From: JAUIET01 sp964352475
GTDB lineage: Bacteria; Pseudomonadota; Gammaproteobacteria; Pseudomonadales; JAUIET01
Direction: 5' to 3'
Assembly: GCA_964352475.1 (NCBI GenBank)
Contig: CAYGSL010000017.1
Coordinates: 16,819 to 80,818 of the forward strand
DNA length: 64,000 nucleotides
The first letter of the stretch is position 1, and every line of letters begins with the position of its first letter. Shown here piece by piece: positions 9,365 through 17,794 of this stretch. A program made the position numbers and the translations under genes. The notes under the pieces are model-generated. The model was given only the letters and a program-made list of their open reading frames with translations. It was not told the origin of the DNA and did no database searches.

Positions 9365-10405
9365 TTAGTCCGCCTGCAGTTCAGCGATAGCCTGCGCTGC
9401 GAAACCATCGTCTTGCGGGTCATCAGGCATGGGAAAGGTGATGCGGCTGCTCAAATCTCCGTAGCGGCTGATCAGTTCTCCAGCAATCGTTTTGTAAGTA
9501 CCTCTGGGCACAAACTCAGCTAGCATTTCGTCCGTTACAATCTCCGGCATTCTCTGCCATTCATTCTTGCGAGTCATGTCCAGCAGCTGCTCGCCTTTTT
9601 CCTGCCAACCAAACAATTCGAGACTGGGCCAGTACGCAGGCGTTGAGTACAGGAAACCCAACATTTGTCTGAGTTTTTCCCACTCGGAAGCAACAATTGC
9701 GTCGTTCTTACCCGTCGCATTCAGCGGCGCGAGGATAAGCCTAAAGCGCTTGCCACGATCTGCATCGCCGTCCTCAGCTGCTTTATCAAACCCTGCCTGC
9801 AAGCGTGGCAAGCATACTTCACGTATATAACGAGGTGGCGTATTGGTTGGGTGCGTGACCATGCCATCGGCAATGCGCCCCACCATACGTGTCATCGCAG
9901 GTCCTACAGCACCAGCGATTAATGGGATATCGGGGTGGTCGATTGGACCCGGGTTAAAAAATGGCTGCAATTTTGTCAGCTGATAATGCTCGCCCACGAA
10001 GTTCAAAGGCTCGCCAGTTTGAAAACTGTGGAAGATTGCTCGCAGCGCCTGCATGTATTCCCGAAGTTGTGGCACCGGAGAATCCCATCGAGCACTGTAG
10101 CGCTTGATTATATTGGCCTTAACCTGCGTACCCAGCCCCAACTCAAATCGGCCCCCTGACATCTTCTGCAAGTCCCAGGCCGCTACCGCCGTGGTCATAG
10201 GGCTTCGAGGAAACGCCAGCAACACCCCTGTACAAACACGCAAGCGCTCAGTGGCCGACAGCGCCATTGCCGACAGCAAGAGACCATCATGCACGGCATC
10301 AGGTACTTGCAGGCCATCAAACCCCATCGCTTCTGCACGCGCTGCGTGCTTACCGATCTCTCCAGGCCCCATGTCTTCTGGCGTGGCGGCGTAAACCTCG
10401 AACAT
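9365..10405 (-). CDS. LLM-class flavin/F420-dependent oxidoreductase (TIGR03617-like)
   Basis: Luciferase-like monooxygenase-fold oxidoreductase of 346 residues. The pattern MGFDGLQVPDAVHDGLLLSA, then CTGVLLAFPRSPMTTAVAAWDL and GGRFELGLGTQVKANI matches the subgroup annotated as TIGR03617 F420-dependent LLM oxidoreductases, which is abundant in actinobacteria and in some marine gammaproteobacteria. It would transfer hydride between a deazaflavin (or FMN) and an unknown substrate. The start at 10405 has GGGAGAA upstream. It is divergent from the enoyl-CoA hydratase/SDR operon, suggesting co-regulation with fatty-acid-like catabolism. Whether it truly uses F420 depends on F420 biosynthesis genes outside this window. 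Confidence 0.85.
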   Translation of the reverse strand: MFEVYAATPEDMGPGEIGKHAARAEAMGFDGLQVPDAVHDGLLLSAMALSATERLRVCTGVLLAFPRSPMTTAVAAWDLQKMSGGRFELGLGTQVKANIIKRYSARWDSPVPQLREYMQALRAIFHSFQTGEPLNFVGEHYQLTKLQPFFNPGPIDHPDIPLIAGAVGPAMTRMVGRIADGMVTHPTNTPPRYIREVCLPRLQAGFDKAAEDGDADRGKRFRLILAPLNATGKNDAIVASEWEKLRQMLGFLYSTPAYWPSLELFGWQEKGEQLLDMTRKNEWQRMPEIVTDEMLAEFVPRGTYKTIAGELISRYGDLSSRITFPMPDDPQDDGFAAQAIAELQAD

Positions 10406-10547
10406 TGCGCTGATTCTCCCTTTGCTGAATATCGATTATACCGCGCCCGCTTACCGCCCCTGCTCACTTACGGAAACTTTAGGCTCCGCAATGTATCTCG
10501 CGCTCGCGTTACACTGGCAATCAAGTTACGTGCGGAAACCTGTTTCT

Positions 10548-11315
10548 ATGAGTACTGTCCTGCTGGAAAAACACGACGCCGTTGCCTTGGTGCGGCTGAA
10601 TCGTCCCGAATCCATGAACGCTATCTCACGTCAGTTGCGTAAGGATTTTATTGCTGCCTTCGAAGACTGCATAAACGACACAAACATCAGGGTGATCGTC
10701 ATCACTGGTAATGGCAAAGCCTTTTGTGCCGGTTTTGATCTGAAAGAACTGGGCTCCGGTAGTTCTGATTCAGCAGCCGAAGAAGTCAGCAATGACATGG
10801 CGCGGGTCATGGAGCGCTTCAAAGGGCCTATCGTTGCTGCCGTAAATGGGCACGCCGTTACTGGTGGCTTTGAGTTGGCTCTTGCCTGCGACGTATTGCT
10901 GGCGTCGGAAAACGCCAGATTTGCGGATACACACGCATTGGTTGGCATACTGGCCGGCTGGGGTCTTAGCCAGCGCTTACCTCGAATGATTGGAATCTCC
11001 AGAGCAAAGGAATTGTCATTCACTGGCCGCCCCTTGTTTGCCGAGCAAGCTTGCGAATGGGGCCTGGTAAATCACGTTTATCCCGCGGAGCAATTGCTTG
11101 ATTCGGCGATGGAACTGGCCAATGCCATGTGTGCCTGTGTTCCCAATGTGCTGGAGGAGTACAAGGCGCTGATAGATGACGGCTTTGGTATGAACTTTGT
11201 TGATGCCATGGATTATGAAGAGAAAACCGCGATAGAGTCTGCTAAACAAGCCGCCGCACATATGATTGAACAGCGGCGCAAAAGCGTACTGGAACACGGC
11301 CGAAAAGAAAAATGA
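10548..11315 (+). CDS. Enoyl-CoA hydratase/isomerase family protein
   Basis: Crotonase-fold protein of 255 residues from the ATG at 10548 (MSTVLLEKHD). The frame extends further upstream, but that part lacks the family's N-terminal beta strand. The oxyanion-hole regions AFCAGFDLKELG and NGHAVTGGFELALACD are clear. The first catalytic Glu of true hydratases is kept (GFELALACD), but the second position is changed: FADTHALVG has His where classical hydratases have Glu (QPEILLG). The enzyme may therefore act as an isomerase, a hydratase of altered mechanism, or on another CoA ester. The stop overlaps the next ATG (ATGA), a coupled pair with a dienoyl-CoA-reductase-like SDR. Confidence 0.88.
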   Translation: MSTVLLEKHDAVALVRLNRPESMNAISRQLRKDFIAAFEDCINDTNIRVIVITGNGKAFCAGFDLKELGSGSSDSAAEEVSNDMARVMERFKGPIVAAVNGHAVTGGFELALACDVLLASENARFADTHALVGILAGWGLSQRLPRMIGISRAKELSFTGRPLFAEQACEWGLVNHVYPAEQLLDSAMELANAMCACVPNVLEEYKALIDDGFGMNFVDAMDYEEKTAIESAKQAAAHMIEQRRKSVLEHGRKEK

Positions 11316-12067
11316 GTCTGCACGGCAAAGCAGTCTTGATTACCGGCGGTGGAACCGGAATTGGTAAAGGCATTGCCCGGCATTTGGGATTGCTTGGCGC
11401 AAACGTGGCGATTTGCAGCCGCAAATCTGACGTGGTACAAGCCACCTGCAGAGAGCTGAAAGACCAGGGAATCAAGGCCATTGCGCAAGATTGTGACATC
11501 CGTGATCCGGCCGCAGTAGAAGCTACAGTTGCATGGGTGCTGGCTGAGTTCGGTCAGCTCGATGTATTGGTTAACAACGCAGCAGGTAACTTCCCTGCGC
11601 TGATTGCTGACTTGTCATATAACGGCTTTAAGACGGTTATCGACATAGATCTAAACGGCACGTTCAACATGACCAAGGCTTGCTATGTGGCCTGGTTCAA
11701 AGCACATGGTGGCAACATCATCAATATTTCAGCGCCGTTCGAAGGCGCCGGTATTCCCTATCAGGCCCATGCAGCGGCCGCCAAGGCCGGTGTGAATTCA
11801 CTGACAAGAACCTGTGCGGTTGAATGGCGTAAACAAGGGATTCGCGTCAACGCGATAGAACCGGGTGCGGTGGATAACACAGCAGGCGTAGACCGGCTGG
11901 CCGCTCCTCTCACTGGCCCAGCACTGGCTGATGTAACCCCATGTACACCAACTGACATTGCTAAAGCCGTAGAATTTCTGGTTAGCGAAAAGGCCGCGTT
12001 TATCAACGGCCAGTGCATAGCGGTTGACAGTGGAACCGGTGTAGATCTTCTGAAACTAAATCTGTAA
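11312..12067 (+). CDS. SDR oxidoreductase resembling 2,4-dienoyl-CoA reductase (DECR2-like)
   Basis: Short-chain dehydrogenase of 251 residues with cofactor motif TGGGTGIGKGIA and NNAAGNFPAL, the latter being the signature of dienoyl-/trans-enoyl-CoA reductases. The usual YxxxK catalytic motif is absent: the Lys is present in HAAAAKAG, but four residues before it is Ala. That layout is also found in peroxisomal DECR2-type enzymes (HAGSAK), where other residues supply the acid. It probably reduces 2,4-dienoyl-CoA or enoyl-CoA with NADPH. It is overlapped by the upstream enoyl-CoA hydratase gene and followed 10 bases later by a SnoaL-like gene, so the three form one operon of CoA-ester catabolism. 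Confidence 0.85.
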   Translation: MSLHGKAVLITGGGTGIGKGIARHLGLLGANVAICSRKSDVVQATCRELKDQGIKAIAQDCDIRDPAAVEATVAWVLAEFGQLDVLVNNAAGNFPALIADLSYNGFKTVIDIDLNGTFNMTKACYVAWFKAHGGNIINISAPFEGAGIPYQAHAAAAKAGVNSLTRTCAVEWRKQGIRVNAIEPGAVDNTAGVDRLAAPLTGPALADVTPCTPTDIAKAVEFLVSEKAAFINGQCIAVDSGTGVDLLKLNL

Positions 12068-12077
12068 GGAGCAAGCT

Positions 12078-12584
12078 GTGAGCAATAGCCTGGAACGAAG
12101 AATCACGATCTTGGAAGATATCGAATCCATAAAACAGCTGAAGTTACGCTACTTGTACGCCTGCGATATGCGCAATGTAGCCGGCGTTTTAGCCTGCTTT
12201 ACGAAAACGGACTGTTTGATCGATGCAGGATTTATCGGCCGCTATGAGCGCGCCGAAGACTTCGCGGCTGTGTTTGAGTCAATGACACAAAGTCCCACTC
12301 ACCTTGACCAGCATTATGGGATTGGGCCGGAGATCACCATCACTGACGAATCGCATGCCAGTGGTCGCTGGCGTATTCATTTTCAACTACTCGACTCGGA
12401 AAAAGGAGTAGCCCAGTTTATGGGCGGATTCTACCAAGACAAATACCGTAAGGACGATGGGGAGTGGAAAATCCAGGAATCCGTTTATACGATTTCCACC
12501 AATCTGATGATGAAGAAAGATAGCGCAGGTTTGTTAGAGGCGGTTGAGTTAGGTGGCTTGCACGCGATAGCAACCGAGATTTAG
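12078..12584 (+). CDS. SnoaL-like / NTF2-fold protein
   Basis: Small alpha+beta-cone protein of 168 residues. The first helix ERRITILEDIESIKQLKLRYLYACDMRNV, followed by FTKTDCLIDAGFIGRYE and GRWRIHFQLLD, is the usual pattern of SnoaL_4/NTF2-like domains found as cyclases, isomerases or hydratases next to steroid and polyketide genes. The GTG start at 12078 follows an AAGGAG ribosome site just after the SDR stop, so it is the third gene of the operon. The catalytic role is not determinable. In gammaproteobacterial and mycobacterial clusters such proteins often accompany SDR and acyl-CoA genes. Confidence 0.82.
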   Translation: MSNSLERRITILEDIESIKQLKLRYLYACDMRNVAGVLACFTKTDCLIDAGFIGRYERAEDFAAVFESMTQSPTHLDQHYGIGPEITITDESHASGRWRIHFQLLDSEKGVAQFMGGFYQDKYRKDDGEWKIQESVYTISTNLMMKKDSAGLLEAVELGGLHAIATEI

Positions 12585-12597
12585 GGGTCGGGATTTT

Positions 12598-13356
12598 TTA
12601 CAGAAACCACGAACCGCCATCAACCATATGCGTTTGACCGGTAACAAACGCGCTTGCGTCAGATGCAAGGTAAATGACAGTTCCGGTAATATCTGCGGTT
12701 TCCAAATTGCGTTGTATCAATTGACCGGAGGCGATCACTGATTTCGCTTTTTCAAACTTCTCACCGAAAAATTCCTCTGTGCCTTCGGTCATTACGGCTG
12801 AGGGGGCTACCGCGTTTACGCGAATACTGTCGCGGCCTAACTCTCTGGCCATGGTCCTGGTCATGCCGATCACCGCTGCTTTTGACGCTACATAATCCAG
12901 GCCATAGGGCAATCCAAACACTGCAGCGAGCGATGATATGTTGATGATGGAACCGCCACCCGCTTCTCGCATAGGCTGCACTACGGCCTTGCAGGTTTGC
13001 CACACACCTTTGATATTGACCTGCATAACCTGATCCCATTGGTCTTCAGGTAGGTCCTCGAACCTGGCACCCTGAAGCCCGGCATAGAGCGCCGCATTAT
13101 TCACCAACACATCAATCTGACCGAAACTTTCCAGCGCAAATTCTGCCATGGAACGGCAACTGTTCATGTCGGTAATATCGGTGACAGTGCTATCAATTTT
13201 TCCTCCCTTACTCCGTACTGACTCTACCGTTTCTGCGCAGCTGTTGGTGTCACAGGCCACAATGGCGGCACCTTCAGCGGACATTGCCTCTGCGTAGGCG
13301 CGCCCCAAGCCGCGTGCGGCACCGGTCACTACAACCACCTTATCTTTTAACTGCAT
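12598..13356 (-). CDS. SDR family oxidoreductase (classical, FabG/BDH-like)
   Basis: Classical short-chain dehydrogenase of 252 residues with cofactor motif TGAARGLGRAYAE, NNAALYAG, catalytic Ser in INISSLAAVFG and YVASK. A late AVAPSAVMTEGTEEFF region gives the substrate loop. The acidic CDTNS after the second beta strand suggests NAD(H) preference. It probably interconverts a secondary alcohol and ketone. It is transcribed in the same direction as the next SDR (13433-14272), separated by 76 bases. It converges on the SnoaL-like gene with 13 bases between. Confidence 0.88.
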   Translation of the reverse strand: MQLKDKVVVVTGAARGLGRAYAEAMSAEGAAIVACDTNSCAETVESVRSKGGKIDSTVTDITDMNSCRSMAEFALESFGQIDVLVNNAALYAGLQGARFEDLPEDQWDQVMQVNIKGVWQTCKAVVQPMREAGGGSIINISSLAAVFGLPYGLDYVASKAAVIGMTRTMARELGRDSIRVNAVAPSAVMTEGTEEFFGEKFEKAKSVIASGQLIQRNLETADITGTVIYLASDASAFVTGQTHMVDGGSWFL

Positions 13357-13432
13357 CTGGTTTCCTTGCTTGTTTGATCACTCTGTGCGTCGGCGCGTGT
13401 GAGAACGACATTGTGCCATAAACAAAGCTGAT

Positions 13433-14272
13433 CTATGTTGTGCCCGGCATTCGGGCATCGCCTAGTAGCGTTTTACCGTCCAGGCTCATTACTTTATTTC
13501 CAGTGGTAAACACAATATCCCGGCTGTAACAGAATTGTGCTACGTGTGCGCCGCTGCACAAGGTTAGCGCGGCTTCGGCCATCATCTCAATGGGCTCGAT
13601 CATGTCGGGTCGCCGTTTGGCGATTGCTTCTACTTCTGGCCCTACATTGGTTAAGCAAATATAAGAGGGCGACATGGAGTTTACGTAAATACCGTGTTCA
13701 ACCAATTCATGCGCGAGAATTTCAGAGTATCGGTTTAGGGCTGCCTTACTCGCACCATACGCTCCAACAACCCAGGCGGCGATGGGCATGTCAGGATAGG
13801 GAAGCTCAATCAATTCTGCGGTTCGGCTGCTGATATTGAGCACCCAACCCTGCCCTTTATCTTTCATGGCGGGAATAGCTTGTTGGGTGAGTTCAACCGG
13901 TACGTTAACGTTTAGATCAAACATCATGTTTCGTTCGGCCGTGGTGATTTGGCTGGGCAATTTCATCACGCCGGCTGCGGCGTTATTGACCAAAATGTCG
14001 ATTGGGCCGAAGGGTTCGCTGGCTTGTTCGATTAATGTTGCACGAGCGTCGGCGTCGAGTAGATTGCACACTACGGCGGCTGCATTTCCACCGCTTGCTT
14101 TTATTTCGTCAACGGCGCTTTCTAAAGTACCTGGTAGCGAACCATGTTCGCCCATGCGCGAGGCACTCAGTATTACGTTTGCGCCTTCAGCCGCAAAACG
14201 TTGCGCGGTGGCTTTGCCTATGCCTCGGCTTGAGCCAGTGATAAATGCTGTTTTGCCTTCTAATGCACCCAT
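13433..14272 (-). CDS. SDR family oxidoreductase
   Basis: Short-chain dehydrogenase of 279 residues. The cofactor motif is TGSSRGIGKATAQ, with an insertion containing RMGEHGSLPGTLESAVDEI after beta-2, similar to the one in the SDR at 21147 (SRTEGQTSPLPGTIDATADEI). The two therefore belong to the same long-loop subgroup. Active-site residues are NNAAAG, NISSRTAE and YGASK. The C-terminal tail, with CYSRDIVFTTGNKVMSLDGKTLLGDA, is longer than in FabG. A palindromic repeat element lies just upstream of the start (14334-14445). Substrate unknown. Confidence 0.87.
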   Translation of the reverse strand: MGALEGKTAFITGSSRGIGKATAQRFAAEGANVILSASRMGEHGSLPGTLESAVDEIKASGGNAAAVVCNLLDADARATLIEQASEPFGPIDILVNNAAAGVMKLPSQITTAERNMMFDLNVNVPVELTQQAIPAMKDKGQGWVLNISSRTAELIELPYPDMPIAAWVVGAYGASKAALNRYSEILAHELVEHGIYVNSMSPSYICLTNVGPEVEAIAKRRPDMIEPIEMMAEAALTLCSGAHVAQFCYSRDIVFTTGNKVMSLDGKTLLGDARMPGTT

Positions 14273-14333
14273 TGTATCTCCTGTAATTAATCTTTATTCA
14301 ATCTTTAAGGGCAATTACGTATTGATCGAGTCC

Positions 14334-14445
14334 GGCTTTGAGTTGAATGTCGGCTAGAGAGACACGCCGTAAACCCATCCATGGGGGCTTGTGTTCGAGG
14401 TCCCTCTCTCACACAGTCTCTCTAGCCGACATTCAACCCAAAGCC
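14334..14445 (+). repeat. Palindromic element copy A (unique arms, shared core)
   Basis: A 112 bp structure. The outer arms are 14334-14361 and 14418-14445, 28 nt inverted repeats with one mismatch (position 8), extendable inward by AC/GT. Between them is the shared core ACACGCCGTAAACCCATCC then ATGGGGGCT (14362-14390), followed by an imperfect hairpin with TGTGT on one side and ACACA on the other around GAGGTCCCTC. The core is in + orientation. The arm sequence (GGCTTTGAGTTGAATGTC...) is not found in the other copies. It sits between two minus-strand genes, upstream of the SDR at 13433 and downstream of the sulfotransferase. Confidence 0.85.
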
Positions 14446-14491
14446 TCAGTGCCAATATCAGCTCGCACAATGCGCTAGCATCGAGTTCCTC

Positions 14492-15637
14492 TTACTCAGT
14501 AATGTCCTGACTATGCTTCGGCCAATCATACTCTTCATAAAACTCGGCCAACTCAGATTCAATTTGCTCAAAGGTAACATCGAAATCGTCGATGCTGTAT
14601 TTGAACTTTGATTTGTGTTGCTTCTCACGCTCACCTTTTTGCTTAAGCAACTCATCGAATTCATCACTTAATTCCATTCCAAGCGCTTTATAAACTTCAA
14701 ACGTTGTTTCTCTGGGCTTGGTAGTCAGTTCTCGATAGTCCACTACGATCTGCGGTGTGTCCGGGTATCTGGCCAGTACGTCTCTGGGGTTCTGAAAACT
14801 TTCGAAGCAAGTTTGTAACAACATCGCTTGCGATTCGGCGTAGTCCGCCTTACTCCAGCCATTGCCTTGCCAGGTAGATTCCACCAGGCGCATGCCGCTG
14901 GGTATGCATTGCGCGGGGTCGCGCATCATCACCACTATGCGTGCACTGGGAAAATACTTGATCAGCGTTTCTACCCAGCCACACATCACAGGGTTTTTCG
15001 CCAGATGTATTTTATTCCCGCCATTCAAGACTAACTGGCGTTTAATAACGCCACGATAAAAGCGCATCCAGCCAGCTTGTTTTTTGGGCATTTGATCGAG
15101 ATGGAATTGATCCAACACATGCATGATAGGCAGGTCCAGCGCCCACTGCTGGCTGACAAAAGCGGGCTTCAGGGAGAATGCATCTTCCTCCGCTGCCCAC
15201 AGGCTCATGTAATGCATGTGGCGGTATGGACCGAAGGTTTTGTCATCCCAGACGACCAGCTTTTTCTTTATCCATTCGCCCAATAGGCGCTGGTCCAGCC
15301 AGCCAATGCCGCGAATTATTTTCTTTTGCAGTAGCGATGGGAAAAACATTTCCCAATACAGGAAGTAGCTGAAGCGGTCGGCGTCGCTGCTCATTAGTCT
15401 GTGCATCAAGGTGGTACCGCTGCGTTGATGGCCAACGATAAATACCGGGTCTTTGATCTCTTGGCGCCATAGGCTGGGAAAGAACACCCAGTCCAGCAAT
15501 AAGAAAATTGAGTGGAACAGGCTTTCCAGTGGTACCTGCACTAATAATCGTAGCAACAGCTTGTTTCGCTTCGGATGACCTTTCAGCCGCCAGACGTAGC
15601 GCAGTACGATTAAGTAGTATTCGAAGTCAAAATGCAT
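14492..15637 (-). CDS. Sulfotransferase family protein
   Basis: PAPS-dependent sulfotransferase-fold protein of 381 residues. The 5'-phosphosulfate loop is FIVGHQRSGTTLMHRLMSS, and the 3'-phosphate-binding region is likely IVVMMRDPAQCIPSGMRLVES. An N-terminal stretch with hydrophobic character (LLVQVPLESLFHSIFLLLDWVFF) before the loop suggests membrane association, as in many marine bacterial members of the Sulfotransfer_3 group. It would transfer sulfate to a hydroxyl or amine on a lipid, steroid or sugar. It is divergent from the NAD-dependent epimerase-like gene. The acceptor is unknown. Confidence 0.85.
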   Translation of the reverse strand: MHFDFEYYLIVLRYVWRLKGHPKRNKLLLRLLVQVPLESLFHSIFLLLDWVFFPSLWRQEIKDPVFIVGHQRSGTTLMHRLMSSDADRFSYFLYWEMFFPSLLQKKIIRGIGWLDQRLLGEWIKKKLVVWDDKTFGPYRHMHYMSLWAAEEDAFSLKPAFVSQQWALDLPIMHVLDQFHLDQMPKKQAGWMRFYRGVIKRQLVLNGGNKIHLAKNPVMCGWVETLIKYFPSARIVVMMRDPAQCIPSGMRLVESTWQGNGWSKADYAESQAMLLQTCFESFQNPRDVLARYPDTPQIVVDYRELTTKPRETTFEVYKALGMELSDEFDELLKQKGEREKQHKSKFKYSIDDFDVTFEQIESELAEFYEEYDWPKHSQDITE

Positions 15638-15776
15638 GGGCTCATGTTACTCGCTATCACTGCAGCGGATAGCAAGATTACATTTGCCTAATGCTTCACA
15701 ACAGCGGCTTGCACACAGCCGCTATTCGCAACTGCTAAACTGGCAAGTTCCCAACAGCACACGTGAGTCATTATCT

Positions 15777-16694
15777 ATGCTGAGCAACGAAAAAATCCTG
15801 GTCACTGGCGCTACTGGTCAGGTAGCGCGAACATTGACCGAGCAATTGAATAAGAACAATGACGTATGGGCCGCCGCTCGCTTCAGTGACGCCAAGGCGA
15901 AAAAAGCCCTGGAAGACCAGGGGGTCAATACGGTGTATTTAAACATGGATGACGCCGACATGAGTGCGCTTCCGGATGTGGATTATGTGTTTCATTGTGG
16001 CTGCAATACCTTCCCTAAGACTCAAGACGAGGCCATTCGGCAAAACGCGGAAGGCACTGGTTTTTTGATGCGTCGATACAAAGACGTGAAAGCTTTCTTC
16101 CATATGTCCTCAGATTCGGTTTATCGGGAAACCAAAGATCCGGCGGAGTTAATTTCAGAAGACGCGGTGCTGGGAGGCTTTTCAGTATATGCGCCGCATT
16201 ACGCAATGAGCAAGCTGGCAGCGGAAGGTGTGGTGCGGTATCTGGCGCGCGAGTTGAATGTGCCAACCATAATCGCAAGGCTGGATGTGGCCTACGGTAT
16301 TCATGGTCATGGTGGCGCGCCGATGGCTTTGTACGAGATGATGAAGCACGGTATGGCGTATACGCGTAGACGTGGTGGCGACAGTTATTGCTGCCCTATT
16401 CATGAAGATGATATTGCCGAGCAGGTGCAAAGTCTTATTGTGAATGCAGGCGTACCTGCAGTAACGGTAAACCTTGGCGGAGACGAAGTGGTGACTGTCG
16501 AAGAGATGATTACTTATATTGAGGGCTTGACCGGTATGAGTATGAAAATGGAAACCGCCGATATGGCCACATGGGGCATGAAAGTGGTGGATCCTGCGAA
16601 ACGACGACAAATAGCTGGGCCATGCAGGGTGAGTTGGAAAGACGGCATACGTTCGGTACTGGAACGCCGTTATCCTGGTTCAGTGATCGCCTGA
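15777..16694 (+). CDS. NAD-dependent epimerase/dehydratase family (extended SDR)
   Basis: Extended SDR of 305 residues from the ATG at 15777 (MLSNEKILVTGATGQVA); the upstream in-frame extension to 15636 overlaps the divergent sulfotransferase and is rejected. The cofactor loop is TGATGQVA, the active Ser is in HMSSDSVY and the catalytic pair is YAMSK. The C-terminal half (HEDDIAEQVQSLI, NLGGDEVVTVEEMITYI) is typical of sugar- or steroid-acting epimerase-like proteins. It is followed 8 bases later by a phosphotransferase-fold gene, forming a pair. The substrate cannot be assigned. Confidence 0.87.
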   Translation: MLSNEKILVTGATGQVARTLTEQLNKNNDVWAAARFSDAKAKKALEDQGVNTVYLNMDDADMSALPDVDYVFHCGCNTFPKTQDEAIRQNAEGTGFLMRRYKDVKAFFHMSSDSVYRETKDPAELISEDAVLGGFSVYAPHYAMSKLAAEGVVRYLARELNVPTIIARLDVAYGIHGHGGAPMALYEMMKHGMAYTRRRGGDSYCCPIHEDDIAEQVQSLIVNAGVPAVTVNLGGDEVVTVEEMITYIEGLTGMSMKMETADMATWGMKVVDPAKRRQIAGPCRVSWKDGIRSVLERRYPGSVIA

Positions 16695-16702
16695 GATTTG
16701 TT

Positions 16703-17746
16703 GTGAGCACAGATCAACTTAGCAAAGAAAATTGGCCGGGCACTGTCACCGCCTGGTTAACGGACGCACTTGACGGCTTTACACCGCCATTCCAGTTCAG
16801 TTTGGTGCCAGCGGGTGGCTCAAACCTCACCTACATAGTCGGCGACGCCAATAAGCAGCGCTTTGTTGTGCGCCGCCCACCACTACGCGCACGATTGGCT
16901 ACGGCGCATGACATGCACAGAGAGTACCGGATAATGGCGGCTTTGCAGTCATCACCGGTGCCTGTACCCATCATGCTCGCCTACTGCGATGACCGGGATG
17001 TTTCAGACGCCGATTTCTACTGTATGGAGATGATTGAAGGCCGGGTTATCCGCGACAGCCGGTCGGCTGCTGATCTTTCCAGGGCCGATTGTGTTAGGGC
17101 CACAGATTCGCTAATTACCGCGCAAGTAGCGTTTCATACGCTGGACCTGGAGGCGATTGGCCTCTCGGATTTGGCCCGCCATGACGCTTATCTTGAGCGT
17201 CAGCTAAAGCGTTGGTTGAAGCAGGTTGATAGCGCGGCAGTGCGTGATGTGCCTGTATTCGCGCAATTGCATGAGGCACTGGAAAGCAGCATGCCACAGT
17301 GCTCAACCAAGCCAGGATTGGCGCACGGAGATTATCGGTTCGACAACACAGTAATGAACGCTGACCTGACAATGGCGGCTGTACTCGATTGGGAATTGTG
17401 TACTATTGGCGACCCTGTAGCCGACTTTATTTGGTCACTTAATTACTGGGCTGAACCAGGTGAAGAACTAAGCTGGCTACAAGACCCACCCACGGCGCAG
17501 GTGACATTCCCTACTCGTGAATTCGTAATTGAACGTTATGAGGAGTTGTCTGGTATAAATGTACGCGCAGACATGGCCTGGTATCAGGCTTTCTCATGGT
17601 GGAAGCAGGCATGCATTGTGGAAGGCGTGTATGCCCGATTGCTTAAAGGGGCCGCCGGTGGAATGAAAATCGCAGCACCTGAAATGGTGGCAAAACGAGT
17701 TGATGACTACTTGCTGCAGGCTCAAACGTTCGCTGAAAGTATCTGA
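16703..17746 (+). CDS. Phosphotransferase family protein (APH/ACAD10-like kinase fold)
   Basis: Aminoglycoside-phosphotransferase/choline-kinase fold of 347 residues. The GTG at 16703 lies 8 bases after the epimerase stop; a longer reading from 16571 overlaps that gene and is rejected. Motifs are the ATP-loop region LVPAGGSNLTYIV, the catalytic loop HGDYRFDNTVMN and the metal-binding AVLDWELCTIGDP. This subgroup resembles the kinase domain of mitochondrial ACAD10/ACAD11 and is common in bacteria that degrade 4-hydroxy acids or steroids, where it phosphorylates a hydroxyacyl-CoA to set up elimination. That role is an inference from the family and the acyl-CoA context, not a demonstration. Confidence 0.87.
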   Translation: MSTDQLSKENWPGTVTAWLTDALDGFTPPFQFSLVPAGGSNLTYIVGDANKQRFVVRRPPLRARLATAHDMHREYRIMAALQSSPVPVPIMLAYCDDRDVSDADFYCMEMIEGRVIRDSRSAADLSRADCVRATDSLITAQVAFHTLDLEAIGLSDLARHDAYLERQLKRWLKQVDSAAVRDVPVFAQLHEALESSMPQCSTKPGLAHGDYRFDNTVMNADLTMAAVLDWELCTIGDPVADFIWSLNYWAEPGEELSWLQDPPTAQVTFPTREFVIERYEELSGINVRADMAWYQAFSWWKQACIVEGVYARLLKGAAGGMKIAAPEMVAKRVDDYLLQAQTFAESI

Positions 17747-17794
17747 ACTATTGCCAGTTCATCAATATCAAGTGGCTCGCGGTAAGTTCGGCCG

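Noticed and set aside
14334..14445. Palindromic elements as integron attC sites
   Set aside because: No integrase gene or cassette array is present, there are no paired RYYYAAC/GTTRRRY boxes at the ends, and the elements lie in ordinary intergenic gaps, not between cassettes.
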